A stretch of DNA of 64,000 nt from Brevundimonas sp. SH203 (GTDB lineage Bacteria > Pseudomonadota > Alphaproteobacteria > Caulobacterales > Caulobacteraceae), in NCBI RefSeq assembly GCF_002157625.1, contig NZ_BDMM01000001.1, forward strand, positions 496,001-560,000, written 5' to 3'. Below, one piece after another: positions 1 through 7,449 of the stretch. The notes below the pieces were generated by a model. The model was not told where the DNA came from. It saw only the letters and a program-made list of their open reading frames with translations, and searched no databases. Positions within the stretch are counted from its first letter, which is position 1; every line of letters begins with the position of its first letter. The translations under genes and the position numbers were made by a program.

Positions 1-294
1 GAGACCCCGGCCATGCTGGGCGATACGGACGTTCAGGGCCTGATCCGCGACATCGCCGACGACCTGTCCGAACATGGCCAGGCCCTGTCGCTCAAGGAAC
101 GCCTCGCCGCCATCTGCGGCACCATGGCCTGCCACGGCAGCGTCCGCTCAGGCCGCATCCTCTCCGCCCCCGAAATGAACGCCCTCCTCCGCCAAATGGA
201 AGCCACCCCGCATTCGGGCCAGTGCAACCACGGCCGCCCGACCTATGTGGAGCTGAAGCTGCACGATCTGGAGAAGCTGTTTGGGAGAAGGTGA
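1..294 (+). CDS. mutL: DNA mismatch repair protein MutL, C-terminal fragment
   Basis: This is the last 97 residues of MutL; the rest lies left of the window. MutL couples mismatch recognition by MutS to strand incision and removal. Visible C-terminal dimerisation-domain motifs are [10 protein letters not shown], the stretch [13 protein letters not shown], the CNHGRPT element that corresponds to the CPHGRP metal-site motif, and the terminal FGRR (FxR motif). Reading is open from base 1 in the same frame, so no start is visible. GC-rich codon use contrasts sharply with the AT-rich gene pair that follows. Identification is very secure. Confidence 0.95.
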   Translation, partial: ETPAMLGDTDVQGLIRDIADDLSEHGQALSLKERLAAICGTMACHGSVRSGRILSAPEMNALLRQMEATPHSGQCNHGRPTYVELKLHDLEKLFGRR

Positions 295-385
295 ATCATG
301 GTTAACTGGCCGGTACTCGCCATGCGCCGAAATCGCTCATCAGGCCAAATCCAATATTTTTAGCCGAATCCAAAAACAGCTAAAT

Positions 386-407
386 TTCAACTAACTCGAC
401 AGTTGAA
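386..407. promoter_or_regulatory. Inverted repeat upstream of the DUF262/HEPN operon
   Basis: A perfect 7-bp inverted repeat (TTCAACT, 8-base spacer, AGTTGAA) lies about 65 bases before the DUF262 start codon in an AT-rich gap. Its size and position fit an operator or part of a promoter for the two-gene operon. No convincing -35/-10 pair was found next to it. The regulatory role is inferred from symmetry and position only. Confidence 0.35.
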
Positions 408-472
408 CAGGCATCCTCTGGCGCAAACCGCAGCAATCCGCCACACTGTCAATTCAATCGTAGGTCGAGCAA

Positions 473-1582
473 ATGCTAGAAAAAGAAATTACTGCCGCGC
501 AGCGGCTCGTAAGAACCGATGCGTATCAGATGTCCATCGGAGAGCTCGTCAATATGTATACGGGCGATGAAATTATCATCGACCCAGAGTTTCAACGACT
601 TTTTCGTTGGGAGATCGGTCAAAAATCGAAGCTCATCGAGTCTCTCTTACTTGGCATTCCACTCCCATCAATATTCGTTTTCGAACGCCAAAATGGCCAA
701 TGGGAACTTATTGATGGCCTGCAAAGGCTGTCGACTATTCTGGAATTTATGGGACTACTCAAAGGACCAGACAAAAATCTTTTACCTCCGTCTGTTCTAG
801 AGGCCACAAAATACCTACCATCTTTAAGTAACGCTGTATGGGAGTTAACAGACGACGTTCCTGACGCACCAAAAAGCGCTCAGAGTCCTTTAGATAAATC
901 TCTTCAACTAGCCATCCGGCGTGGCCGAATTGGCGTAGAAATTCTCAAACGCCCCAGCGACGAAGAGACAAAATTTGATTTATTTCAACGACTTAACGCT
1001 GGCGGCACAACCGCAAATGCACAAGAATTGCGCAACTGCATAATGCTGATGGTTAACCCTGAATACTTCAGATTCATCAAAGAATCGGCCAATTTACCTA
1101 CATTCCGGTCTATAGTATCTCTTTCTGATGAGCAGATTGAGAAGCAAAGACATATGGAGCTAGCCGTACGCTTCATTGTTCATGCAAATATCAACTATGA
1201 TGGCAAACTTGATGTAGAAGAATACATAGATGAGGGGATCGTCACTCTTGCGAAAGAGGGCAAAGGGCAAGCGGCATACGATCTAATCCGACGAGTCTTT
1301 GACCTTCTTAATAGAGCAGTTGGGCATGACGCATTGCGTAAGCATGATGGGAACCGACACACCGGACGTGTGGGACTTGTTGCCCTTGAAGCAATCGCAG
1401 TTGGTGTAGCAAAAAATCTCGACGCGATTGAGCGGACACAGAATCCAGCCTCATTCGTCGCCAGCAAGATAATGCAATTTTGGCAACAACCAGAGGCTGC
1501 AACACTCATGTCTCCTGGACTCCGCGGAACATCCAGGATTCAGAAGACGATCCCCCTCGGTGAGGGATGGTTTAAACCTTGA
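473..1582 (+). CDS. DUF262 (ParB/GmrS-N-like) domain protein
   Basis: A 369-residue protein of the DUF262 family, whose ParB-like fold is the NTP-dependent part of type IV restriction factors such as GmrSD, BrxU and SspE. Family motifs are plain: FQRLFRW at residues 40-46, IDGLQRLSTI at 80-89 (the DGQQR signature with Leu for the second Gln), and FQRLNAGGT...ELRN at 171-188. I see no DUF1524/HNH nuclease region at the C-terminus, so this is a stand-alone N-domain protein whose effector is probably the next gene. Its TGA stop overlaps the TTG start of that gene. Base composition is far more AT-rich than the neighbourhood, which points to horizontal transfer. The biological role is unproven. 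Confidence 0.85.
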   Translation: MLEKEITAAQRLVRTDAYQMSIGELVNMYTGDEIIIDPEFQRLFRWEIGQKSKLIESLLLGIPLPSIFVFERQNGQWELIDGLQRLSTILEFMGLLKGPDKNLLPPSVLEATKYLPSLSNAVWELTDDVPDAPKSAQSPLDKSLQLAIRRGRIGVEILKRPSDEETKFDLFQRLNAGGTTANAQELRNCIMLMVNPEYFRFIKESANLPTFRSIVSLSDEQIEKQRHMELAVRFIVHANINYDGKLDVEEYIDEGIVTLAKEGKGQAAYDLIRRVFDLLNRAVGHDALRKHDGNRHTGRVGLVALEAIAVGVAKNLDAIERTQNPASFVASKIMQFWQQPEAATLMSPGLRGTSRIQKTIPLGEGWFKP

Positions 1583-2223
1583 GCAAGGCACGAACAGAAG
1601 CCGAACTCACGGCACAACTTACGGACGACCGCAATTGGCGCATACGTGAGATTTCCGACCTCGTAAGCTTAACAGAAAATGCTGATGCGGTCGCTCGTCA
1701 GGTTCTGCTCAGAGCACTCGTTGCCATCTGTTATGCACACTGGGAAGGGGGAGTAAAATTTTCAGCAAGCAAATATATGGAATTCATCTCACTTCGGAAG
1801 ATGAGTTACGACTCTCTCAATCCTCAGTTTAGGCGAAATTATTTCTTACCTCGCCTTTCCACCATCGCACAGTCTGGAATAAGCCTTTCTGAGAGATGTA
1901 GATTGATTGATGATATAATATCATCTGGCAATAAGCGATTTTCGCGCATCAACTGCGAACTGATCGACACAAAATCAAATCTAAACTACAAGGTGTTTGG
2001 CGAATTATGTGAGGTTTGTGGCGTCGATTTATCACCTTTCTCTGACAAAACCACCTTTATCGATGTCGTGTTGTTAAAACGTAGGAATGCGATCGCGCAT
2101 GGTGAGGAAACCCTGATTGATATCGCCGACCTGTCAAATATCTCTAATGGAACGATCAACTTAATTCGATCTTTCTCGGATGCACTTGAGAACCAGATAT
2201 ACCTTGGCGGCTTTCGCGCTTAA
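1579..2223 (+). CDS. HEPN-domain protein, MAE_28990/MAE_18760-like putative RNase
   Basis: A 214-residue, mostly helical protein carrying the HEPN catalytic signature R-x4-H as R169-N-A-I-A-H174, inside RRNAIAHGE near the C-terminus. HEPN proteins with this motif are commonly metal-independent RNases used as toxins or abortive-infection effectors. The overall look (RALVAICYAHWEGGVKF early, RRNAIAHGE late) matches the MAE_28990/MAE_18760 family, which from memory is often encoded beside a DUF262 gene. The start is a TTG overlapping the upstream stop as TTGA, implying translational coupling. AT-rich like its partner. RNase activity and target are inferred. Confidence 0.8.
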   Translation: MSKARTEAELTAQLTDDRNWRIREISDLVSLTENADAVARQVLLRALVAICYAHWEGGVKFSASKYMEFISLRKMSYDSLNPQFRRNYFLPRLSTIAQSGISLSERCRLIDDIISSGNKRFSRINCELIDTKSNLNYKVFGELCEVCGVDLSPFSDKTTFIDVVLLKRRNAIAHGEETLIDIADLSNISNGTINLIRSFSDALENQIYLGGFRA

Positions 2224-2238
2224 CTGTTGGCAAATCCC

Positions 2239-2691
2239 ATGCCCTCCATCCTCTTCGTCTGCCTCGGCAACATCTGTCGCTCTCCCCTCGCCGAGGCCGC
2301 CCTGCGCGCGGAGGCTCAGCGGCTTCACCTCGACCTGATCGTGGATTCCGCCGGGACCGGGGACTGGCATGCGGGCGAGGCGCCGGACCCGAGGGCGCAG
2401 GCGACGGCGCGGCGGCATGGGGTGGAGATTTCGGGGTTGAAGGCGCGGCAGGTGACGCAGGCGGACTTTCGCCGCTTCACCCACATCGTCGCCCTGGACC
2501 ACGACAATCTGAACGCCCTGAGCCGTCTGCGTCCCGCCGACGCGACCGCCGAACTCAGCCTGTTGCTCGATCATGTGCCCGGCCGCGAGGGCCAGGCCGT
2601 CGCCGATCCCTATTTCGGCGACGACGACGGCTTCGAGACGACCTGGGCCGAGGTCACGGCGGCGGCGCGGGCCCTGGCCGCCAAATTGTAG
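2239..2691 (+). CDS. Low-molecular-weight protein tyrosine phosphatase
   Basis: A 150-residue cytoplasmic LMW-PTP. The N-terminus MPSILFVCLGNICRSP contains the C-x5-R-S phosphate-binding loop (CLGNICRS), and the C-terminal DPYFGDD supplies the general-acid aspartate (DP motif). These enzymes remove phosphate from tyrosine, or in arsenate-reductase relatives reduce arsenate; the VDSAGTGDWH stretch is typical of the phosphatases. The ATG used here sits 12 bases inside a longer TTG-started frame and gives the family's usual N-terminus. GC-rich codons mark the return to native sequence after the AT-rich island. Confidence 0.92.
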   Translation: MPSILFVCLGNICRSPLAEAALRAEAQRLHLDLIVDSAGTGDWHAGEAPDPRAQATARRHGVEISGLKARQVTQADFRRFTHIVALDHDNLNALSRLRPADATAELSLLLDHVPGREGQAVADPYFGDDDGFETTWAEVTAAARALAAKL

Positions 2692-2723
2692 GCCCACGTC
2701 CGTATCTGACGTAGCGCTGGTTT

Positions 2724-3188
2724 ATGGCTGCGGGCATGACCGACGTTTACCGCATCCGCGCCGCCCGGACCTGGGCCCAGGCCCGCGCCGACTATCTGTC
2801 CGGCCTCAGCGCCGAGGCCGTGTGCCGCCGCCACGACCTGGGCCTGTCCGCCTTTCGCCGCCGCGCCCGCAAATACGGCTGGCGGCGCAGCGATCAGGTC
2901 GAGCCGCCGCCGGACGAGATCGACCTGAACCTCTATGCCGACATGGACATGGACGACCTGGCCCGCACCGCGCGCCTGCGGTTCGCCGAGGCGATCGAGA
3001 GCGGGCGCGCGACCGACGCCCGTCGCTGGCGTCGTCTGGCCGACGAACTGCGCCGCGAGGCCCGCGATTTCGACGCCGACTTCTTCCGGGGCCTGAGCAA
3101 GGACGAGATCGCCTCTTGTCAGGCCACCATGCGCCGCGAGATCGAAGAGGAGGACGAGGCCCTGCTGGGTCCGCCGCCCGAGGGCTGA
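2724..3188 (+). CDS. Hypothetical helix-turn-helix-like protein
   Basis: A 154-residue protein of unknown function. Residues about 15-55 (TWAQARADYL...GLSAFRRRARKYGWRR) resemble a helix-turn-helix of the kind seen in terminase small subunits and transposase N-termini. The middle is helical and Arg/Asp-rich, and the tail is acidic (EIEEEDEALLG). No catalytic motif is visible. It follows the phosphatase gene by about 30 bases on the same strand and ends just before a bidirectional terminator, so it is probably the last gene of that unit. DNA binding is a guess from sequence character. Confidence 0.6.
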   Translation: MAAGMTDVYRIRAARTWAQARADYLSGLSAEAVCRRHDLGLSAFRRRARKYGWRRSDQVEPPPDEIDLNLYADMDMDDLARTARLRFAEAIESGRATDARRWRRLADELRREARDFDADFFRGLSKDEIASCQATMRREIEEEDEALLGPPPEG

Positions 3189-3221
3189 TCCAGCTGCGAT
3201 CCGCTCGCAAAAATCTGCACG

Positions 3222-3253
3222 AAAGTACACTCAAAAAAATCGGAGTGTACTTT
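3222..3253. terminator. Bidirectional intrinsic terminator
   Basis: A perfect 11-bp stem (AAAGTACACTC / GAGTGTACTTT) with a 10-base loop, flanked by A and T runs on both sides, sits between two convergent genes. It can terminate both the rightward HTH-like gene and the leftward rsmD operon. Confidence 0.85.
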
Positions 3254-3259
3254 TCCCGC

Positions 3260-3835
3260 TCAGGCGGCGGGGGTCAGGACCTTCAGGAACAGCACACGCG
3301 CCGCGCCATAGTCGCGGGCGTCCAGCCGCTGATAACCGGGGGTGTCGATCTCCGGCTCGTCCGACCCGCGCTCGAACACCACCAGGGCGCCGGGCTTCAG
3401 CCAGTCGCCTTCGGCGAGACGCGCCAGCGTTTGCTCCCCCAGCCCCTTGCCATAGGGCGGGTCCAGGAAGGCCAGGTCGAACGCCTCGGCGATGGGGCCG
3501 GGCCGGACGCCCAGGTCGGTGGCGCTGCGGCGATGGACCCGCGTGCGGCCCATCAGGCCATAGGCGTCGGCGTTCTCGCGGATGGCGCCGCGCGCCCCGT
3601 CGTCCGTCTCTACGAACAGGCAGAAGCCCGCGCCCCGGCTGACCGCCTCGAACCCCAGGGCGCCCGATCCGGCGTACAGGTCGATGACCCGCATCCCCTG
3701 CAGGCTCTCGCCCCAGGCGGCGTGTTCCAGCACGTTGAACACCGCCTGGCGCGCCCGGTCGGAGGTCGGGCGCGTGCCCTGCCCCTCCGGCGCGACGATG
3801 GCGCGGCCCTTCAGGCTGCCGGCGACGATCCGCAT
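3260..3835 (-). CDS. rsmD: 16S rRNA (guanine(966)-N2)-methyltransferase RsmD
   Basis: A 191-residue class I SAM-dependent methyltransferase that methylates G966 of 16S rRNA during 30S assembly. Motifs: MRIVAGSLKGR at the N-terminus, PTSDRARQAVFNVLEH, the SAM-binding VIDLYAGSGALGFEA, and the catalytic FLDPPYG motif of N2-guanine methyltransferases. The start is the ATG that shares one base with the stop of the upstream TMEM175 gene (TGATG), which supports coupling. It is the last gene of a leftward operon ending at a terminator. Confidence 0.95.
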   Translation of the reverse strand: MRIVAGSLKGRAIVAPEGQGTRPTSDRARQAVFNVLEHAAWGESLQGMRVIDLYAGSGALGFEAVSRGAGFCLFVETDDGARGAIRENADAYGLMGRTRVHRRSATDLGVRPGPIAEAFDLAFLDPPYGKGLGEQTLARLAEGDWLKPGALVVFERGSDEPEIDTPGYQRLDARDYGAARVLFLKVLTPAA

Positions 3836-4491
3836 CAGGCCGCCCCGCCATAGCGCCGCCCGACCCAGACGCGCCCGGCGATCACCAGCCCCAGAGCCAG
3901 GGCGATCAGCGCCGCGAACAGCCCCGCGCCCCTGGCCATCAGGAAGAAGCTCAGCGCGCAGGCCAGGCCCGGCATCAGGGCGTGGGTCACGACGACCGAG
4001 GCGCTGACGGCCCAGTGCGGCCGGGGCCGGATCGCATCGGCGGCGAAGGCGGCCCAGCCATAGGCGGCGGCGTGCATGACGCCCACCGCCGCGACCAGGC
4101 TCAGATAGATCCACGCCCCCTCGCCGCTGCGCGGCTGCTCGTACAGCAGGGTGGTGGCGAACGGCATCAGCACCACTCCGGCCAGGGCCAGCATGTTGAA
4201 GATCATCACCCCGTGGCTGAAGCCGACCATGTTGGCGAACACCCGCCGGTGCGTGTTCCAGAACACGCCGATGATGGCGAAGCTGAGCGCAAAGGCCGTG
4301 AACATCGGCCACCGCTCGGCCCACAGACTGGCCCACCGCCCGTTCCAGCCTTCCGGCACATGCAGTTCGATGGCCAGCAGGGTGATGGCGATGGCGAACA
4401 CCCCGTCCGAGAACAGCAGCAGCCGGTCCAGCCCATGATCCTTGTGCGGCGCGACCTGCGTCGTCTCGGCGGTCATCCCCTCGTCCCCCAT
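3835..4491 (-). CDS. TMEM175 (DUF1211) family integral membrane protein
   Basis: A 218-residue protein of the bacterial TMEM175 potassium-channel family. The hallmark FSDGVFAIAITLL lies in the first membrane helix (about residues 28-40), followed by several further hydrophobic segments, for about six in total. The FSD motif lines the pore in characterised members. A second in-frame ATG six codons inside (MTAETTQ) could be the true start. It lies between the GFA gene and rsmD in a leftward run. Ion selectivity cannot be judged from sequence. Confidence 0.88.
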   Translation of the reverse strand: MGDEGMTAETTQVAPHKDHGLDRLLLFSDGVFAIAITLLAIELHVPEGWNGRWASLWAERWPMFTAFALSFAIIGVFWNTHRRVFANMVGFSHGVMIFNMLALAGVVLMPFATTLLYEQPRSGEGAWIYLSLVAAVGVMHAAAYGWAAFAADAIRPRPHWAVSASVVVTHALMPGLACALSFFLMARGAGLFAALIALALGLVIAGRVWVGRRYGGAA

Positions 4492-4507
4492 CGTCAGTCC
4501 AGCGGCT

Positions 4508-4918
4508 TCACGCTTCCGGCGGCGCGAACCGGGCGTACAGTTCGTCCGTGGTCAGTCTCGGACGCTCGCCCGCCAGTGCATAGGTCGCCGGCTTGCTCTC
4601 GATGCAGACCTCGTCCTCCAGCGCAAAGGCGGCCGGATCGTCGAACGCCTGGGCCGACACCATGGTCGTGGTCCCGTCGTTGGAGCGCCAGAACAGGCCC
4701 GTTCCGCAGGTCGGGCAGAACTGACGCACGGCCCAGTCGGACGAGGCGTAGGTCGCCACCTCGCCCGTGACCCGCACGCTGTCGCCGCAGTCCACGCTGA
4801 ACGGCACGCCGCCCGACAGACGGCGGCACGTATCGCAGTGGCAGGCGTGCATCCCGCCTCTGGGCGTGGCCGTGAAGGTGACGGCGCCGCACAGGCACCG
4901 CCCGGTCGAGGTGGTCAT
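4508..4918 (-). CDS. GFA family zinc protein
   Basis: A 136-residue protein of the GFA / centromere-protein-V superfamily, named after glutathione-dependent formaldehyde-activating enzyme. Zinc-binding cysteines occur in order as CLCG (near residues 8-11), CHCDTC, and CPTCG. Most members have no proven enzymatic role and spontaneous formaldehyde activation is disputed, so only the fold is assigned. It sits between the pseudouridine synthase gene and the TMEM175 gene, probably in one leftward transcript. Confidence 0.88.
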   Translation of the reverse strand: MTTSTGRCLCGAVTFTATPRGGMHACHCDTCRRLSGGVPFSVDCGDSVRVTGEVATYASSDWAVRQFCPTCGTGLFWRSNDGTTTMVSAQAFDDPAAFALEDEVCIESKPATYALAGERPRLTTDELYARFAPPEA

Positions 4919-4940
4919 CGTTCAGTCCCCTGCGGCGGCC

Positions 4941-6446
4941 TCAGCGCGGCGTGCGCGGCTTGCCGCCGGGGCTGCGTCCGCTGGTTCCCGACGGTCCCGC
5001 CGGCTTGCCGCCGCTGCGAGGCTTGAAGTCCCGTCCGCCCGACCTGGAGCCGCCGCCGTCACGCGGCTTGCCCGCGCCGAACTTGCCGCCGGCGGGCTTG
5101 CGCCGATCGTCGATGAACTGGTCGTCGCGCGGCTTGAAGGCGCGCTTGGGCCGATCCCCGTCCTCCCGCACGGGGCGGTCGCCGGCGGGCGCGGTGCGTT
5201 CGCGCGGCTTGAAGCTCTTGGTATGCTCGAACTTGGGCGCGGCCTTGGCCCAGCCGGTCTTCTTGGCCGGACGCTCGCGGCGCTCGACCGCATCGGCCTG
5301 GGCCGTCTCGGCGGCGCGGACGCGGCTGGGCTTTCTCGACGGGTCCGACATGGCCGAGCCCGAGCGGCCCTTGACGATGGGCGTGGACACCCGGCGTCCG
5401 GGGATGGGCGCGGGCGTCTCGACCGTATTGCCGGTCGGCAGGTTCTCGGGCCGGATATAATCGGCCAGCATCTCGCGGATCACGCGAGGCCCGACCTCCT
5501 CGACCGCCCCGACCGGCAGGACGTCCAGACGGAACGGGCCATAGGCCAGGCGGATCAGCCGGTTGACCGTCAGGCCGACGGACTCCAGCACCTTCCTGAC
5601 CTCGCGGTTCTTGCCCTCGGTGATCGAGACCGAGATCCACAGGTTGGCCGGGGCCTTGCCGTCCTCGGACTTGCTCTCCTTGGCCTTGTCCAGCGTCGCC
5701 TCGATGGGGCCGTAGGCGACGCCGTCGACGACCACGCCCTCCTTCAGCTTGTCCAGCTGCTCCTGGGTGATCTTGCCCCGCGCGCGGGCGCGGTACTGGC
5801 GGACCAGCGAGGTCGAGGGCAGCTCCAGCGCGCGGCTAAGCTCGCCGTCATTGGTCAGCAGCAGCAGGCCTTCGGTCGCCAGGTCCAGCCGTCCGACCGA
5901 GATCACGCGCGGCAGACCGGCCGGCAGGGCGTCGAACACCGTCGGCCGCCCGGTCGGATCGCTGTGGCTGGTCAGCAGGCCGGCGGGCTTGTGATAGCGC
6001 CAGACGCGCGTCGCCTGGGTCGAACCGATGGGCTTGCCGTCCACCGTGATCACGTCGTCGCGCGTCACCAGGGTCGCGGGCGTGTCCAGGATGCGGCCGT
6101 TGACCGCCACCTTGCCCAGGCCGATCAGACGCTCGACCTCGCGTCGCGAGGCGATGCCGGCGCGGGCCATGGTCTTGGCGATTCGCTCGGCGCGCAGCGG
6201 CGTCTCCGGCGCCTTGGACCTGGCGTCCTTGCCGCCCTTGTCAGTGCGAGGCTTGTCGCTGCGAAGCCGGTCGGGCTTGTCGCCGAACCGCTTTGCGCCG
6301 TCGTCGCGAGGGCCGCGCGGCTTGTCGCCGAATGATCTCGTCCCGTCGCCGCTCTTGCGGGGACCGGAGGATTTAAAGGGCCGGGGCGACCGTTCGTCTT
6401 GACGGGCGCGGGGCTTCTTGTCGTTGTCGTCTGTATGGCGGACCAT
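4941..6446 (-). CDS. rRNA pseudouridine synthase, RluB/RsuA family, with long disordered tails
   Basis: A 501-residue protein with a central S4 RNA-binding domain (ERIAKTMARAGIASRREVERLI) and an RsuA/RluB/E/F catalytic domain carrying the active-site motif GRLDLATEGLLLLTNDG. The signature GKNREVRKVLESVGL follows. It isomerises uridine in 23S or 16S rRNA. About 80 residues before and about 170 after the core are Arg/Lys/Gly/Pro-rich and low in complexity (repeats of FGDKP, SGGR and GGKPR type), roughly doubling the E. coli length. The chosen ATG overlaps the divergent tadA start by 12 bases; a shorter start inside the basic N-terminal region cannot be excluded. Confidence 0.88.
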   Translation of the reverse strand: MVRHTDDNDKKPRARQDERSPRPFKSSGPRKSGDGTRSFGDKPRGPRDDGAKRFGDKPDRLRSDKPRTDKGGKDARSKAPETPLRAERIAKTMARAGIASRREVERLIGLGKVAVNGRILDTPATLVTRDDVITVDGKPIGSTQATRVWRYHKPAGLLTSHSDPTGRPTVFDALPAGLPRVISVGRLDLATEGLLLLTNDGELSRALELPSTSLVRQYRARARGKITQEQLDKLKEGVVVDGVAYGPIEATLDKAKESKSEDGKAPANLWISVSITEGKNREVRKVLESVGLTVNRLIRLAYGPFRLDVLPVGAVEEVGPRVIREMLADYIRPENLPTGNTVETPAPIPGRRVSTPIVKGRSGSAMSDPSRKPSRVRAAETAQADAVERRERPAKKTGWAKAAPKFEHTKSFKPRERTAPAGDRPVREDGDRPKRAFKPRDDQFIDDRRKPAGGKFGAGKPRDGGGSRSGGRDFKPRSGGKPAGPSGTSGRSPGGKPRTPR

Positions 6447-6917
6447 GATGAGCGGTTCATGCGCATGGCGCTGGACCAAGCGCAAGCGGCGGCGGACGCA
6501 GGAGAGGTGCCCGTGGGTGCAATTCTTGTCGATCCGGCCTCGGGCGAGGTGATTTCGACCGGCGCCAACGGCCCCATCGCCGCCCACGACCCCACGGCCC
6601 ACGCCGAGATCGTGGCCATGCGGCGGGCGGCGACGGCCCTGGGCAACTATCGCCTGACCGACCTGACCCTCTATGTGACGCTGGAGCCGTGCGCCATGTG
6701 CGCCGGCGCCATCAGCCACGCCCGCATCGGCCGCGTCGTCTGGGCCGCCGACGATCCCAAGGGCGGCGCCGTCATCCACGGCCCGCGCCTGTTCGAACAG
6801 CCGACCTGCCACTGGCGTCCGGCGACCGACTCGGGTCCTCTGGCCCAGGAGGCGTCCTCCCTGCTCAAGTCCTTCTTCCGTCAACGGAGGGGAACGGCGG
6901 CGGGGCGCGCACGTTAG
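6435..6917 (+). CDS. tadA: tRNA adenosine(34) deaminase TadA
   Basis: A 160-residue zinc deaminase converting A34 to inosine in tRNA-Arg(ACG). Motifs: GEVPVGAILVD, the zinc/proton-shuttle HAEIVAMRRA, and PCAMCAGAI with the two zinc cysteines. The ATG chosen gives MADHDERFMRMAL, the usual TadA N-terminus; the frame stays open further upstream but that would run into the divergent pseudouridine synthase gene. The C-terminus (QRRGTAAGRAR) is slightly extended and basic. Confidence 0.93.
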   Translation: MADHDERFMRMALDQAQAAADAGEVPVGAILVDPASGEVISTGANGPIAAHDPTAHAEIVAMRRAATALGNYRLTDLTLYVTLEPCAMCAGAISHARIGRVVWAADDPKGGAVIHGPRLFEQPTCHWRPATDSGPLAQEASSLLKSFFRQRRGTAAGRAR

Positions 6918-6965
6918 ACCGCCGCGAAAGCGTCGCCGTTGGGCGGCGCCGAGGAGGGAAAGACC

Positions 6966-7409
6966 TTGTCCAAACCGGATCTGCCGCAATCCATCGTGTT
7001 CAGCGGCCTGGCGGCCCCGACCCTTCTTGGGATTCTGGCCCTTTTGACCGCCTGCGGCCCCGACCCCGACAAGGCCCCCCGCACGGGCGACGAGGTCAAG
7101 GAACGCGCCATCGAGGCCCAGACCGCCCGCCAGCGCACGGGCGCCGAGATCCAGGACCGCACCCTGAACCGCGTCGTCCACACCGTCTATCTGTGCGACA
7201 ACGGCGAGCGCCTGTCGGTCGACTTCGACAATCCGCGCCAGATGGCCACCGTCCGCAACTCGTCCGGCGAGGCCGTGGACCTGTATCAGGAACGCGCCGC
7301 CGACGGCATCTGGTATCGCGCCTCCAACGTCGAACTGCGCGGCAAGGGCGTCCTGGCCACCTGGTCCGTCGAAGGCCGCCAGCCGACCGACTGCCGGGCG
7401 GTGGACTGA
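6966..7409 (+). CDS. MliC-like lipoprotein
   Basis: A 147-residue lipoprotein. A signal segment ends in the lipobox LLTAC, so it should be lipidated and exported. The mature part resembles MliC/PliC c-type lysozyme inhibitors: VHTVYLCDNGERLSVDFDN early, and a final ...DCRAVD giving the paired cysteine. The lysozyme-contacting SGARY-type segment is poorly conserved (ADGIWYRASN), so inhibition is uncertain. The start is a TTG: a strong GAGGAGGG ribosome-binding site sits about six bases before it, favouring it over the TTG nine codons upstream. Confidence 0.75.
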   Translation: MSKPDLPQSIVFSGLAAPTLLGILALLTACGPDPDKAPRTGDEVKERAIEAQTARQRTGAEIQDRTLNRVVHTVYLCDNGERLSVDFDNPRQMATVRNSSGEAVDLYQERAADGIWYRASNVELRGKGVLATWSVEGRQPTDCRAVD

Positions 7410-7449
7410 TCCGGTTGCGGCGCGCGCCTGCGGCGCCCAACTCCAGCCC

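Noticed and set aside
298-363. A 21-codon open frame just after mutL
   Set aside because: Too short, no ribosome-binding site and no recognisable feature.
2573-3853. A 426-codon rightward frame over the phosphatase end, HTH-like gene and rsmD
   Set aside because: It crosses a clear intrinsic terminator and several real genes in other frames; Arg/Pro-rich shadow.
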